Made by a program: the position numbers and the translations under genes. A stretch of DNA of 64,000 bases. Source: Patagioenas fasciata. Lineage: Eukaryota; Chordata; Aves; Columbiformes; Columbidae. Shown piece after piece: positions 1 through 13,100 of the stretch (position 1 is its first letter; each line of letters begins with the position of its first letter). The notes beneath the pieces were generated by a model that was not told the DNA's origin, made no database searches, and worked only from the letters and a program-made list of their open reading frames with translations. The stretch lies in NCBI RefSeq assembly GCF_037038585.1, contig NC_092521.1, positions 74,440,898 through 74,504,897 on the forward strand, written 5' to 3'.

Positions 1-3000
1 AGATATGTTACTGAAAGTTGTCCGTCATTCCCGACACCAGCCAGTCAGCTTTGGAGAGTGTAGAATCATTTGCCTTCTCAAAAGCCATTTCTGGCCCTTC
101 TTTGCTCATGATCAGTACCAAAAGTAACGTCTAATTTCTTCTGGAGAAAAACAGTGACACTTTTTGATTTTTTTGCCACTGACACACAATTAGTAAATGA
201 GTCAGCATCTTCTTGTAAAACAGTAGTAACTTCAGTGTGCTGAATCACAGTTTCAAAGGTACTCTAAGGTTCTCTTATCTGCACATGCAACACATTTTCT
301 GTTCGCTTCAGCAGGGAGACTATTATTCTGAGGCTGAAAAAAATGGTTTTGTGGTCTCACATCTTATTCTGAGATCAGCATTTAACTGTTTCAGTTCATT
401 GCATCTGTACATTCACATGAGACTTTTAATTCATTTTTCTAAGTGACGGTTAAAATCTTCCTGAGGAAAATGCACAGCCCACCCAAACTGCTAACTCCAT
501 GTTGTCACAGGGTGGGTTAATGAGTGTGGGGAGGGAAAGGTCATGTTAAAAAAAAAAAAAAACAAACAACAACCAACTGTGAAAAAAAGAAACAAAATAT
601 TCAGATTAAAAAAAAAATAGGAAAGAAATTCTTTGAGTATGAAGCATTGTTTCCTCTGGAATGAAATACCCAATTCTTCACATGCCCTGCTCCTAAAAAC
701 CCTAGCCTCCCACAGGCCACCTTGACCCTCCTGTATGCCTCCCTGCCATTCTCCCCTCCTTCTACTCTACCCACATCTCTTGCACACTTAGTGGAGAGCG
801 GGGTGGTGTGCTCAGTCGGTGCCTCTAGAGTGACACATGTCAGCAGCCCTGCGGATACTACATGTTGTCTGGTCACCTCCCCTCTGCCATTAGGCTGGGC
901 AGGGGCCAGCTTCTCTCTGCTTTCTCTCAGTTCAGGCTCTTTTCTCCACACAGACACGAATTCTTTAGAAAGGCTGGTGGGAACTCAATATACTTGTGAC
1001 CCCTACGCTCCATCAAGTTTAGCTGAAGGTCACCAACTGGTTCGCCTGCTGCCTAAGGTGGTGTATGAGCACAACCCCATAACCCAGAAGGAGGCCAAGA
1101 AGAACAAAAGATCAACTATAAACTCTCTGCAGATGAGGAACATGGTAAACTTAGGAACTGCAAAAGTGAGACTAAAGTTCAGAAAATGCGTGAATCTTAA
1201 ATTGGCTAAACCTGCATTTTACAGTCTTTCTCCATTTCTTTGCTTTTCCTGACAAGATAGGAGCAGCATAGCTCTAGAGGAACCAAGAGGAAAAGTGCAT
1301 AGGCTGTTTTTTCTTCCCTCCCTACAAACTGTCCTTTTCCAGATGAAAACAAATCCAGGTTTTTTTCACCGCATGGGGGGACTTCATTATATCACAACTT
1401 GTCCTTTCCAAGCCAAATCCTCTTTGTTTTGAAACCACTGGCAGAACTGACTTCGCTGGGAACAAGAGGTTCCTACATCCACACTGCCAAGTGAGTTTGG
1501 ATTTGGGGGTTGTGAAGTCATTCTCAATCCCAGGGCTCATTTCCAGATTCATTAAATCAATCCTATGCAATTTTCCCACCAACCTCGTGTGCATAGAAAG
1601 AACAAACATGTATTTCCCTATAGAGGCAGAAGTATGCAACCACCCTATTTACTTTTAAGGTATAATAAAGTTTGCACTTTATCATTCATTCTGTAATCCA
1701 ATGCTTTGGTATTAAGAATTTTGTTGCTTGTTTTTTACTCAGGGATTACTTTGGTAAAACCTTTCCTTCATATCCTCCAAGGAAACTGGAATAAACGATT
1801 GCCAAATGCCACATTTCCCAATGGGAAACAGCATTCTCAACCATCTGAACACTCGGTGTACCACTGACCAGAAAAGCTGTGCTACAGATAGTATTTATAG
1901 CACATTTTATGAGACCAAAAGTTGTCAGTTAAACCACTAGAAACTAATAAATGAGCCTAGTGTCATTTGAGTTGTCAACAGGATATAAGCTGATGTAAGG
2001 GGAACACCTACATTTTGTAGGCTTCTTTTGCACGAACAAATGTACAGTTGATAGTCATGCTTGACTTCATAGGAATGTTTTGAGTAAGGAATATAGTAAT
2101 TTCCTCCATTGCAACAGTAATGATCATCAGATCACTAAAAGACATTTGTTATATAGGTATGCCTAATTCTTGAATATGATGATGCTCAGTAACCTCTATT
2201 TTACAGTAAGCATTCTCACATATAGTAGTTTTGTTGAGTGAGAGAGCTAACAATAGGAAAATCACAGTATTGAAAACTGTCTCTGTGCTGCAAAGCATAG
2301 AAGTTAAAACACACAGAAAAGGGGAACATTATTATATTTCCTAAACAGAAAACACCTTTGAATTCAATCACATTTTTTTCAATGTATTAAAGCCAGCAAG
2401 TGCATTGTCTGAAGTGTTGTGAAATTGCACCTGAATACGTATATGTAGGTTCAACAACAGCAAAACCTTTTTAAATAAAAGAAATCAAATTCTCAACTGA
2501 TAAGATTCCATTCTTTGCTTCCCCCCTGCACATCTCATGCTGTGAGAATAACTATTTTAAACATTTGGTTTGGAGAGGTAGGTCAGTGGCAGAGGTTCTT
2601 ATCACTCTTCTGTCATAAATACAGAGCACCAAGAAACTCTGGATGAAATGTAAGTCTAACCAAGGACAAAGGCTTGAACACAGGATTTGAATCTGCTAGA
2701 TTCAGATCAAGTACTCTGAGTGCCCAGATATGAATCTATTTCTTTGTTCGGTTCTACTTCTGGTTATAATTAATATTTATCTACATGATAGAAAATATCA
2801 AACTTGATTATTGACACTTAGGACAAAATACAGTTTCATCAGTTTCTGTAAGCGGAAAAATCTCAAATTTTCACTGACAGAACAGCCTGACACTCTTTTA
2901 TGTCAAAGTTTTGGAAGTTTAACACAAATATTAAAGTGTACCTTCTCTTCCTGGACTTATGAGATGAAGCACAGATGGTACCCTGAAAATGTAAATGACT

Positions 3001-6000
3001 CTCTGCTCAGAGAACATGCATCCACTTTTAGACAAAGGCAGAGATTTCCCTGAAAAGGGAGGCCAAAGAACTTGCCTGTGCACACAGTTATCAAGAAGAA
3101 ATCTGTGCCACATTCTTTTCGGTTTAGAAAGAGAAGTGTATATGAAAAATATGGTGGAGATTTTTCCAGAAATATATCAGGGTGTCTGAAAGAAGGAAGT
3201 ATTGAGAACCTCAGTAGGCTGCAGGATTTCTGAAGATTTCTACTATTAAAATATAGAGAGGGTTCCAATAAAAGTCACAGTGAGCCTTTTAGCTGTGCTT
3301 TTCCTCATCAATCCTCACTTGTTCAGTATATACAGAGATAATTCACTACCCTGTTCACTACAAGCTCTGAATCTGTATCAAGTTGATCTTAAAAAGAGGT
3401 AGTTTGAGAAAACTTGTATTTAAATCTAGGAAGGATAAGTTCATTATCAAGAGCTTATATTCCTAAAATCTAACAAGAACAAACACAAAGAAGAAAGCCA
3501 AATCTCAGCAATAAAACAATAAATTTAGATTTCTTCAACACTGAAATTGAGATAATAAAAGAAAACATACACAGTACACTTCATTCTGATACAGAAATGT
3601 GCTTCCAGCACACCCGAGGCTTTGCAGTGCAGGTTCTGGCCTTTGGTCAGATGGTGCCAGAGTACGGCTGGGAGGAACAACTGACATGAAGTCAGATCTG
3701 CTGGTGTGAGGGAGCTCGTCAGCCACTTTAACAACTCACAGGGCATGTTTGGAATTGTGGATGGAGATACAGCCCTCCAGCATGGACCAGCCTAACCAAG
3801 ACAGGTTCAGCCTCACAGTGTTGTAACAGCAGCACGGCCTCCAGCGCAGGTTCGCTCTGGCTGCCCTGGGACTCCAGGCAGATCTGTACAGCCCACGTTG
3901 TTTTGACATTTTGCTGACCTGGTTACTGTGGCATTGGGTACTTGAGCTCAGCTGAATCGAGGCAGAGCTAGAGCTGTGATCACGCACAGCATGTCCCAAG
4001 TGCAGCACACAGAGGGCGACTGATTCTGCCAGCAGGAAGAAACCTTCTTTATACAGCACTTCTCTGGCCATTGGCCCCTCTTTTGCCAGATAGACAGCAC
4101 AACAGAGCTACTTTGCTGGCTCCACTGCAAGCCAGGATTCCTCTGATGTGAAGGGAACTGCTGAGTTTCAGGGTTTTTTTGGCACTCTGGTGCAGAGGGA
4201 TGTAAAACAACTCAATCCCATATGATCCCTTCTTGCACCCCATGTGAAGGCAAGGTGCTTATCAAAACAGTTTAATGGGAAGCCCTGCCAGTTTAGGTCA
4301 GCTGTGAAACTAGGTGGCCCTGAACATTTGTGCTTTGCATAAATATGTAATTTTTTCATAGTCAAATGAGGAAAAAAAAAGAGTTGTTGCTAAATATATA
4401 TATATTTTTTTCTTTTAGATTCCTTTGATTCTCTTTGCTCTAGTATGAAACACAGATGCCCTTATGCTAGTCATCTTGAAACTAGAAATATTATCTACTA
4501 GGTACAAATGACTGATATTTAAAACTGCATGCTACTCCTCACTGTGAACCTAACTGGAATGACTCACTATCTGGGACATTTATCCAAATCTGTAGTCTGG
4601 TTTTTGTTTGAAAGCCTCCAGGAAAGAATCAGGACCTCTTAAAAAAAATACCAGGTACCAGAAAGTACTTGCCATCCTTAGATGGAGAATCAGGAATACA
4701 GACAAAAGGCTAGAATTGCAGAACAAAGGCATCGACACATTTTCCTTGCAATTTAGCAGAGCTTACAGCTCTGACTTGTGCACTCAAATTGCACACACAG
4801 TCCATACAGAGAAGTAAAGTGCTCGAGCATGGGACCCCACAAGAATCAGCTGCTGTCTAGAGCACATAGAAAACTGCCAAGGAGGGGAGTGCATCTACAG
4901 CCCCAGCTACAAGAGCATGAGGCATTTTTCCTACAAGGAGAAACCTCTCCCCCTGCCTCAAGAATATACCACTTAGTCGTGATTTACGGATCTAAGCCAA
5001 GGATCTGTGCAGAACATGAACAGCCTTACTTGTAAATAAATGCTTACAGGAATCTTTCAGAATGTTGACGTTTTCTTCATCTGTGAGGACTTGAACCTGC
5101 TTCTTTGGTGAAAGTGTCCTATTGATCAGACCATAGGTTATTTTGTATCTAAAGCTGTCTTAGTCCCCTGTTCCATTTTCAATGGACTAGGGAAACACTT
5201 CTGGGTCAAAAGATGTCTCCCCAACTTGGAAACTGTCTCAATGACTACTAAACATAAAATGATTAAATATTAATTTACTAGATCCTTTCTTATCAAGCTC
5301 TAAACTATTGACTTGAGTCAGCACAAGAAACCTGTGTGCTTTTAGATATCTACAAACTGAAGATTCTGATAATTCATTTTAATTTCTTCCTTGTAGGATT
5401 TTTTTTTAATAAGACATCTAATAACAGATCACTGAGATATCAAATTGCTTATAGAAGAGGAAGAAAGTGAATGTAAGTATGAGTGAATTCCCATATAAAA
5501 GGGAAGTAGTATGAGAAATAGAACGCAAGGAGAATTTTAATACATTTATTATCTTTTCCTTGATTTGGCTACAAAGATGGATTTACTTTAAAAATAACTG
5601 AGTTTTCCATGAAAGAACTATCCTAAACAGTTATTTATCTACTCTCGAGCACCTAGCTACCAATCGTCTAGTTTGATTCTTTTTCACCCATTCAATATCA
5701 AACCACAGCACGCACTTGCACCGCTTGCAGCAGAGTGACTGCTCCAAGGATTTCACTGCCTGAATTCTGTGACTTCAGTGAGAAACTGCCTGGGCAGCCT
5801 GTTTTATCAATTGGTAACTAGTATGATATTATACCTTTGGCTCTGATTTTGTTGCAGACATAGTTCAAATACCTGAGCTACCTGCCAGCAAACAAGCCTG
5901 TTCCAAGCCCACTGAAGTCAGCAACAGTCTTTCTGTTGGTTGGCCACATCACAATTAAATCAAGTTCTAACACAAATAAATCAGAATATTTAACTGCATG

Positions 6001-6588
6001 TAAGAATGATAAATAAAGACAAACATCTCTTGAGAAGGCTTTTTTATCATAATTTTAAAGTCATGTATTTGGAAGAAGAAGAGGCAAGGCTTTAAGCCAC
6101 AACAAAGTAAGTCTACCTTACATCCAAATATTAGTCATCCAGTTTATCTCAACTATTCTTTTTCCAGCTCCTAACTACAGTGTATGCCTGAAACAAAAGA
6201 GTGCTCAGTTCCCAATAGCCTCTGTTTCGATTAATGAAAAAGAATACTTTAAAATAGCAAGGTGATAAGCAACACACCACTCATATCAGCTGACAGATCT
6301 CAGAACAGTAAGCATCCAAGTTACTATAGATGTTCACACCAAACAGTTTGGTGGTTACTCAGATAGAAGCAGAATCTCTTCCCGTTTTAGTTCCTAGATG
6401 TATGATATTCATTTCCTCTGTCTCTTGAGGCTAATGCCCAAAGCAGAAAACAAAAAAACCCAAACCAGTTCCTGTGTCTAGCTTCATGACATTTCAGACA
6501 GCTGAGTGAGGTGGTTCTGTTTGTTTGTTTCTATTTTGGTTTGGGAAGTGGCAGGGTGGCACTCTTAAATTTTTCAGTCGTGTTGTCT
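1..6588. other. Intergenic, no gene recognised
   Basis: AT-rich sequence with no exon set, RNA gene or clear transposon recognised apart from the weak SINE-like relic near 2.6 kb. The segment 3590-4170 is richer in GC than its surroundings. Its short open frames (for example minus 3736-4071) lack splice context or known motifs. By synteny the IKZF1 gene is expected to the left of the window, so distal regulatory elements could lie here, but none can be shown. Confidence 0.6.
2580..2735 (+). repeat. Possible MIR-like SINE relic
   Basis: The stretch 'aaccaaggacaaaggcttga' and then 'ggatttgaatctgctagatt' resembles the tail of tRNA-derived CORE/MIR SINEs (gcccaaggtcac ... gggattcgaaccc). Very diverged; weak call. 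Confidence 0.25.
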
Positions 6589-6762
6589 CTAGATAATGTG
6601 TGGGAGATTTTCAGGTGGTTACTATTAACCCAACTCTGCACTCGGTGGTTATCAATTAACACAGTAGTAGCAAAGTTTTTCCATAGCTTTTCTTATTTTT
6701 TCCTGCAAACCCATGACCATCTATTTATAAAGTCATGTGAATTTTGTCTTTGCCCTTAGCAG
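6589..6762 (+). repeat. Left arm of long imperfect inverted repeat
   Basis: This arm matches the reverse complement of 7356-7505 over about 150-170 bp with gaps. The best core is a perfect 23-bp match at 6705-6727 against 7392-7414. Other shared blocks include CTAGATAAT at the outer end, CTCTGC, TCCATAGCTTTTC and AAAGTCATG-GAATTTTG near the inner end. The spacer is about 590 bp and pyrimidine-rich. Consistent with an old non-autonomous DNA element with long terminal inverted repeats, or a local inverted duplication. Confidence 0.8.
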
Positions 6763-7355
6763 AAATAACTTTTTTCCTAATACCTCCCTACACCTATCCT
6801 TTCCTACCTGTTAAAACACCCAGGCACTTGCTTCTCTGCTTTGACAAAGAGATATTTGTGCTCTGCCCCTGTACTCACATGCACTTCTACACCCCTTCCT
6901 TTACTGTTGCCCTGCTGTCACCAGCCATTTTATCCTCATCTCCACTTCTTCCTCTGGTCATTGTGTTTTCCAACCACATCTCCCTCTTTCTCAAAGTTGT
7001 CAAGGTTCACTGCTTGGGTTGCAATCTTTCCTACACCATGAGCCTGCTCATTTCCTGCCCTTCCCAATCCTCAATCTTCCTTTACTGCCTCTTCCTTGAG
7101 TAGGGAATTTGCAGACAAGTAATTACAATTTGGGGATGAAGGCTATGTCAAATGTGGAGCACAGCTCAATTTTCCACTCCGGGGTTTTTTCCTGGAGCAA
7201 CCATATGGCATGGGAAGGCTTGTCAGCCTGTCTGTGCTGATAGTGTCATGGAGGAAAGTAGCAACGGGTCCCTGTCTCGAGCTTCCCCAGCACTTGGGAA
7301 AGATCCCTTCCCTTTGACCCCATTGGGGCCACCTCTCTCCTTCACCTCTTCCTCT
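6763..7355. other. Spacer of the inverted repeat, pyrimidine-rich on plus strand
   Basis: The interior between the two inverted-repeat arms is rich in CT on the plus strand, especially 6850-7090. Open frames over it (119 codons at 6744-7103) look like composition by-products. No transposase motif is seen. Confidence 0.5.
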
Positions 7356-7505
7356 CCAGCAAAGTCAAATGCCAAAATTCCCATGACTTTGTAAATAGAT
7401 GGTCATGGGTTTGCAGAACAAAAAAATATGAAAAGCTATGGAGAAACTTTGTTACTACTAAATTCATTGATAACTGTTGAACGCAGAGAAAAGATGATTA
7501 TCTAG
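7356..7505 (-). repeat. Right arm of long imperfect inverted repeat
   Basis: The partner of the arm at 6589-6762, in opposite orientation. The outer part is shorter by about 30 bp than the left arm. The two arms end with related sequence (CTAGATAAT on the left, its complement ATTATCTAG on the right), which marks the likely outer boundary. No clear target-site duplication was found. Confidence 0.8.
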
Positions 7506-7884
7506 CCGTTTGCTAGCCATGCTTATATACACATTTACTGGAACAAGCACATTATTGCAATTAACAGAAACCTCTAATGTGATGAAGGTAAATACATGTA
7601 TAATTGTTCATACAATCGGGGCCAGCGACTGCTGCCTCTTTGAAAAATTGCTGTGCTGCCCTGCGCTTCCCTGGCACGACTGCTGCAGAAGGCTTCAGGA
7701 AACACACCAGGATCACAGCCAGAGGGAAAAAACCCTACCCATCCTTTATTATATTAGACAGCCTCAGCTATAATAAAACATAATTATTAAATCAAACCCA
7801 CAAACTTATTTACTTAATGACAAGAAAACCAGAATTGAAATGAATTTAACTCAGAGAAAGCCTTAAAGAAAAATCTGTTATAGG

Positions 7885-7906
7885 ATATATATATATATAT
7901 ATATAT
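7885..7906. repeat. (AT)11 microsatellite
   Basis: Perfect AT dinucleotide run of 22 bp, in AT-rich intergenic DNA. Confidence 0.95.
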
Positions 7907-7959
7907 TTAAGACTAACTTAATATTAGCTTCTAAGAAACCTTTTCACAGCCTTGTACTT

Positions 7960-8560
7960 AAAAAAAAAAAAAAAATAGAGCACAAACTTTTGGACAGCTT
8001 GAAGATCTGTGCTGCTTGGGACAAAGCCTACTACCCTCTGCTTTCCAGCACCACCACACTTGAGCAAGGACTGGTGGGGAACCACCTGCTGCCCCCAAAA
8101 TGGCAGCTTGGCTTTGCATAACTGTGCAGGATGAGGCCACCCAGGGCCTGATGGTGGCCGTGCCCATCACAGCTGGGCACAAACCTCCAAGGGACAGCCC
8201 TGCTGGGGCAGCAGTATAGGGCAGGCCGTGTGCCTGCAATGGAGGTCTGGCATCTGGGCACAGGGGTGGGTGAAAGCCCCAGATGACGCTGCTCAGGGCA
8301 ATCAACACCAATTTCATGCTCTCGGCATCCTGACATCATTTTACAGGGCCTCTCTGAAGGGGATTTGTCACTGCTGCAAAATGGCCACCCCTTGGGCAGT
8401 GGGAGAGCCCATGCGATCTCACAGTGCCCTGGTTGTGGTATTGCTCTTATTGTGGTGGTGCAATGTCACTGTCATGGCTGTGTGCTTGTCCCAAAACCTC
8501 CCCAGGACCCAGGGCTCTGCAGGGTGAGTTGTACGACTGCAGCATAGCAGACAGGCAGGC
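7960..8560. other. GC-elevated unassigned segment
   Basis: It begins with a 14-nt A run and then becomes distinctly GC-rich, with open frames of about 100-119 codons on both strands (minus 7958-8317, plus 8228-8527). None shows a domain, a splice-bounded exon or a start context that persuades. Could be an old transposed or retroposed sequence. Identity unknown. Confidence 0.4.
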
Positions 8561-8691
8561 AGGAAGTTTGCCACCTCTAGCTTATCCCACAGCTGTTGTA
8601 TTTGTTGTCTTCTTGTAAAGAAGCAAGATGATAAGCTGTCTGCCCTTCTCCACTGAGTGAGGGGCAACTCTGTTTCTCATAGTTTCCAAAT

Positions 8692-9095
8692 CGCAGAATC
8701 ACAGGATGGTTTGGGTTGGAAGGGACCTCTGGAGATAGTCTAGTCCAACCCACCTGCTAAAGCAGGTTCACCCAGAGCAGATTGCACAGGAATGTGTCCA
8801 GGTGGGTTTTGAATGTCTCCAGAGAAGGAGACTCCACAACCTCTCTGGGCAGCCTGTTCAGTGCTCTGGCACCCTCAAAGTAAAGAAGTTTCTCCTCATG
8901 TTTAGACAGAACCTCCTGTGCTTCAATCTGTGCCCATTGCCCCTCATCCTGTCATTGGGCACCACTGAAATGAGTCTGATCCCATCCTCTTGACATCCAC
9001 CCTTGAGATCTTTATACATGTTGATAAAATCCCCTCTGAGCCTTCTCTTCTCCAGGTTGAACAGACCCATCTCTCTCAGTCCTCATAAGAGTCTG
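8692..9095 (-). mobile_element. CR1 LINE 3' fragment (minus)
   Basis: The complement of the CR1 3' end: AGAATCACAGGATGGTTTGG, GGAAGGGACCTCTGGAGAT, CTCTCTGGGCAGCCTGTTC, and CCTTCTCTTCTCCAGGTTGA. Homology fades after about 9095. It lies 330 bp before the purine tract. Confidence 0.92.
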
Positions 9096-9424
9096 CCTTT
9101 CAGATCCATACTCTACCCAAAACAGTGCTCCCTCTTGGTGTGCCCCTGGCTGCCCACAGTGTGCAGTGGCAGGCTCTGCCTCACATGGCTCCAACCAAAA
9201 AGTATCCTGGATCCATGGGTTTTTACTTTGTTGAATTGTTTTGTGTACAATATCCTGATATCTTCTGAACACCAGGAGCCCAAAGACCTCAAGCAGAGAG
9301 TTAAGACTTTGTGCTCCCAGTGAAATCCCTCAGAGTTTGGTCCTTGCCTTTCACAAGTGAAGGGAATGTCATCTTTATTTTTCTGACTAAAAAAGGCAAC
9401 ATCGAACTGTTCGCTCTTTCAGCT

Positions 9425-10017
9425 GAAAGAAGGGAAGAAGAGAAGAAAGAGAGAGAAAGAAAGAAAGAGAGAAAGAGAGAAAGAGAGGAAGAAAGAGAGA
9501 GAGAGAGGAAGAAAGAAAGAGAGAAAGAAAGAGAGAAAGAGAGAGAGAGAAAAAGAGAAAGAGAGAAAGAGAAGAGAGAAAGAAAGAGAGAGAGAAAGAG
9601 AGAAAGAGAGAAAGAGAAAGAGAGAGAGAAAGAGAGAAAGAAAGAAAGAGAGAAAGAGAGAAAGAGAGAGAGAGAAAAAGAAAGAAAAGAGAGAAAGAAA
9701 GAGAGAAAGAGAGAAAGAGAGAAGGAGAGAAGAGAGAAAGAGAGAAAGAGAGAAAGAGAGAAGAAGAGAGAAAGAAAGAGAGAAAGAGAGAAAGAAAGAG
9801 AGAAAGAAAGAGAGAAAGAGAGAAAGAAAGAGGAGAAAGAGAGAAAGAGAGAAAGAGAGAAAGAAAGAGAGAAAGAAAGAGAGAAAGAGAGAAAGAAAGA
9901 GAGAAAGAAAGAAAGAGAGAAAGAAAGAAAGAGAGAAAGAAAGAGAGAGAGAAAGAAAGAGAGAAAGAGAGAAAGAGAGAAAGAGAGAAAGAGAGAAAGA
10001 GAGAAAGAGAGAAAGAG

Positions 10018-10111
<94 letters not shown>

Positions 10112-10140
10112 GAAGGAAGGAAGGAAGGAAGAAAGGAAGA
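9425..10140 (+). repeat. 716-nt uninterrupted homopurine tract (GAAA/GAGA)n
   Basis: No C or T occurs from 9425 to 10140. The left and middle parts mix GAGA and GAAA units, 10018-10110 is almost pure GAAA, and the end is GGAA units. Long open frames on both strands (Lys/Arg/Glu or Phe/Leu/Ser repeats) are by-products and are not genes. The gradient of unit purity suggests layered microsatellite expansion. Confidence 0.98.
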
Positions 10141-13100
10141 CGGTGGAAATCAGGGGGTTTGTTACCTGAACAGCACACTCCATTACATATTCTCATTAAT
10201 AAACCAGACTATTACAAGAGTGGTATCCCCCTACTTGTCTGTGTTAATCTTGTGCAATAATTTCCACTCTAGCCCACTCTTCTTGTCACCCACCTAAACG
10301 GCTTGTTCACTTTCACCCTTCAGGTTAAAAATTTCCATGCCTGGCCTCTGCATGAACCTACAACTTTTTGGAAATGTGAGGTAAAACTATCTTCTGAGTG
10401 TAAGGGGAAAGGAAAGCACAATTGTCTGTGTTAAGAAAAAAAATTCTCACCACTTTTTCACAGCTCTGGGTATGGTGTAAGATATATATAAAAAAAGAAT
10501 AGTCTTGTGAAAGAACAGAATATTTCCTAAACTCAAAGGCTGCTGGGTTGGACCTGGCAGCAGCATGCGTCTGTGCTTGCCTTAGTAAACAACTGAAGTG
10601 TGTGTTTATATATTCTTTTACATTTATGGTGTATAAAATATATACTTTTTACAATATGTCTACTTTTATATACGTTTATACATATACAGTAAAAAGTATG
10701 TATAACTGTACACTGTTCTCCATACAGATATCATATATGTAAGTTTATAAGGTGCCTATAGAGAATCACATGTTTGAGAGCAGGTGATGTGGTGCCTTGC
10801 AAAGGAACATGTAGGATGTGATGGCCTAATCAAGTTCCCATCCAGCCAGTCCAAGGTATAAAATTATTCAGAAAGTAAAGTTAGGGATACTGATTGAGGG
10901 CTCATTGAATTTCATAGTTTTTCATCTACTTATTTTGAAAGTTTTAGGACTAGGATTTCTTAAAGATTGTGAACACCTGTGGGAGAGAGCCCTTGGTGTG
11001 TTTGCACAGATGATAAATGTGCCTCTCCCAGCTGCTCATCTTCTCAGTTGCCAAGGCCCCACATTCTGTAGCACAGACAAGCCAAGCTAAGTGTTTAGGC
11101 AAATAAATATCTACCAGACAAAATCTCTTCTCAGAGCAAGGGATTTTTATGTAAGCTAGTGTACTTTGGGCAAGCTTCAGAAAGTGAAATAATTACTTTT
11201 AAACTATTGCTTGCTTGTTTGTTTTAATTTCCTAAGAAATTCTGTAGAAGAATTTTGCTAGCAGAAGCTTGATCATGGTTAAAAACTGAGAAAATATTTT
11301 CTGGTGTAAGTGGATCTGCTCACTTGGAAGGGAACCTGAGCAGGGCACTGCAGCAGTCAGTGTTCGGTATAGCCATTGACTCCTTCTTGCTTCCTCCATC
11401 CCTGTTAGCCATCCCACGCAGGTAAGCTGTGACCTGGGAGAGATGTTGACTCCAGTGACGTGCAGTCCCTCAGACGGGCACATTGTCACATCCTCCCTGC
11501 TTCCGCTGTTATTGACTGGCCCTTTTCTTCATTTTGGGACATTCTTACAAGTGCAGTTCTTCTAAAAAACAACTACTTCGAAGTGAGCGCTGATGTCATT
11601 GCTGACATTATGCTCTTTCCATTTTATGTCATGTATCTATGACTGTACCTAAAAATGGCATGGTTTTACCTTTTACTTTAGAAATAATACTGAGTCATAC
11701 AATTCCTTCCTCATATTTACAGTTTCTTAGCTTCTCTTTGGTAAATATGAAAAGTGTGACTTTGACTGAGCTGTTTTAAGAAAAGACAGAAGCTGTTTTC
11801 AAGTAGATTATCTGAGATATCAACGGTTGGCCTTATGTTATCCTTACTGAAACTATTCTTTATTTGTTTTCAATGTATTTTATTTAAATACTAAAAAATA
11901 AGAGAAAACACTATCTGATCAGATGTACCATCTAGAAATGCCCATCAGACCATGGGTGATAAGGAGCCCATGTGCTTTCTCCAGACTAAAGCAAAGACCC
12001 CTCCATTCTGACTATGCTCCTAATGGGGTGTCAGTCAAGGCTCTGGCCAGCAAAATTTCTATTGTCATGTGATAGGGGCTTCCTATCCTTGGAGGGGATG
12101 CTTTCATCCAAAATAAAAATGTGTCCCAAGAGAATATTTTAAATCAACATTAGCTCTACTTGTGCAACAGTTACAAAGATGAGGTAGCTGCTGATGCTAT
12201 TCAAATTCTACTGATAGATCCTGAGACTTCCAGATGAGTGTCACATGCTTTTGGCAGCTTTGTATTTTTTGTTCTCTGACTGTACAACCTCATGACAAAT
12301 GGAAATCAGGGAAAGTTGCCTTAAACTGTTTAGCAGAACTTTGAATAAACCAAGATGAACAAAGAGCAGGCTTACAAAATTCTGTTGCCCTAATTCTCTG
12401 GTTGAAGTATTATTAATAAGGAAGTTCAGTGATCAAAGCAAAGCTTCTGGACTTCATAGAGGAAGGTTTTTCAGGTTTAAAAAATTTTGGTTTTTCAAAA
12501 GACCAAACTGTTTGGGCCTTTCTGGTTGTGCTCTGCATATTCTACTTGCAAGGTATATATGTTGTAAGTTAGGAAGAATGCTTTCTCATGGAGAGTAAAC
12601 AGTTTTATAGAGATTAATTAAATTAATCTAATTCTAAATCCCATGGATTTCTCTTGAAGTTATCAAATGCCTACAATTAAATATAAGTTAATTACCTTCC
12701 TTAATTGGGATCTCAGCAACTCCTTCACGGTTCTATCATTTTTGAAACATTATAAGCAATTTGTATTTGTGAATAGGTCTAAAGAGGCTTTTCTGACCGA
12801 TGGAGTTGAGGTGGAATGGGCTGATAACAAAGGATCTATTAAAACATCATTGGAAAAAGCTCTATAGTTCATGCACTGGCTCAGTTAATCTCTGTAGATT
12901 TTTTTTAATGCTGTTGCTGGAAGGCTGGTGTTGGAGAGGGGAAGAGAAAGAATACAACATTCTTTTCTGTACTTCATGGATCCTTAACCCTTATTTGAAG
13001 ACAACTTTGGATTTTAGACCAAATAACTGTTCTTGTAATTATATCAAATAGTTAAAAAAAAAGCTAGTTAATGATGTTCAACATAAGTAATCATGTTAAA

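Noticed and set aside
722-1252. A 176-codon plus-strand open frame
   Set aside because: No recognisable domain, no supporting start or splice context, and a shadow open frame on the other strand. Kept out of the gene list.
9311-10297. A 328-codon plus-strand open frame and 250+ codon minus-strand frames of Lys/Arg/Glu or Phe/Leu/Ser repeats
   Set aside because: They are translations of the homopurine tract. Period-4 repeat DNA lacking pyrimidines on one strand cannot form stop codons readily; no unique coding sequence is present.
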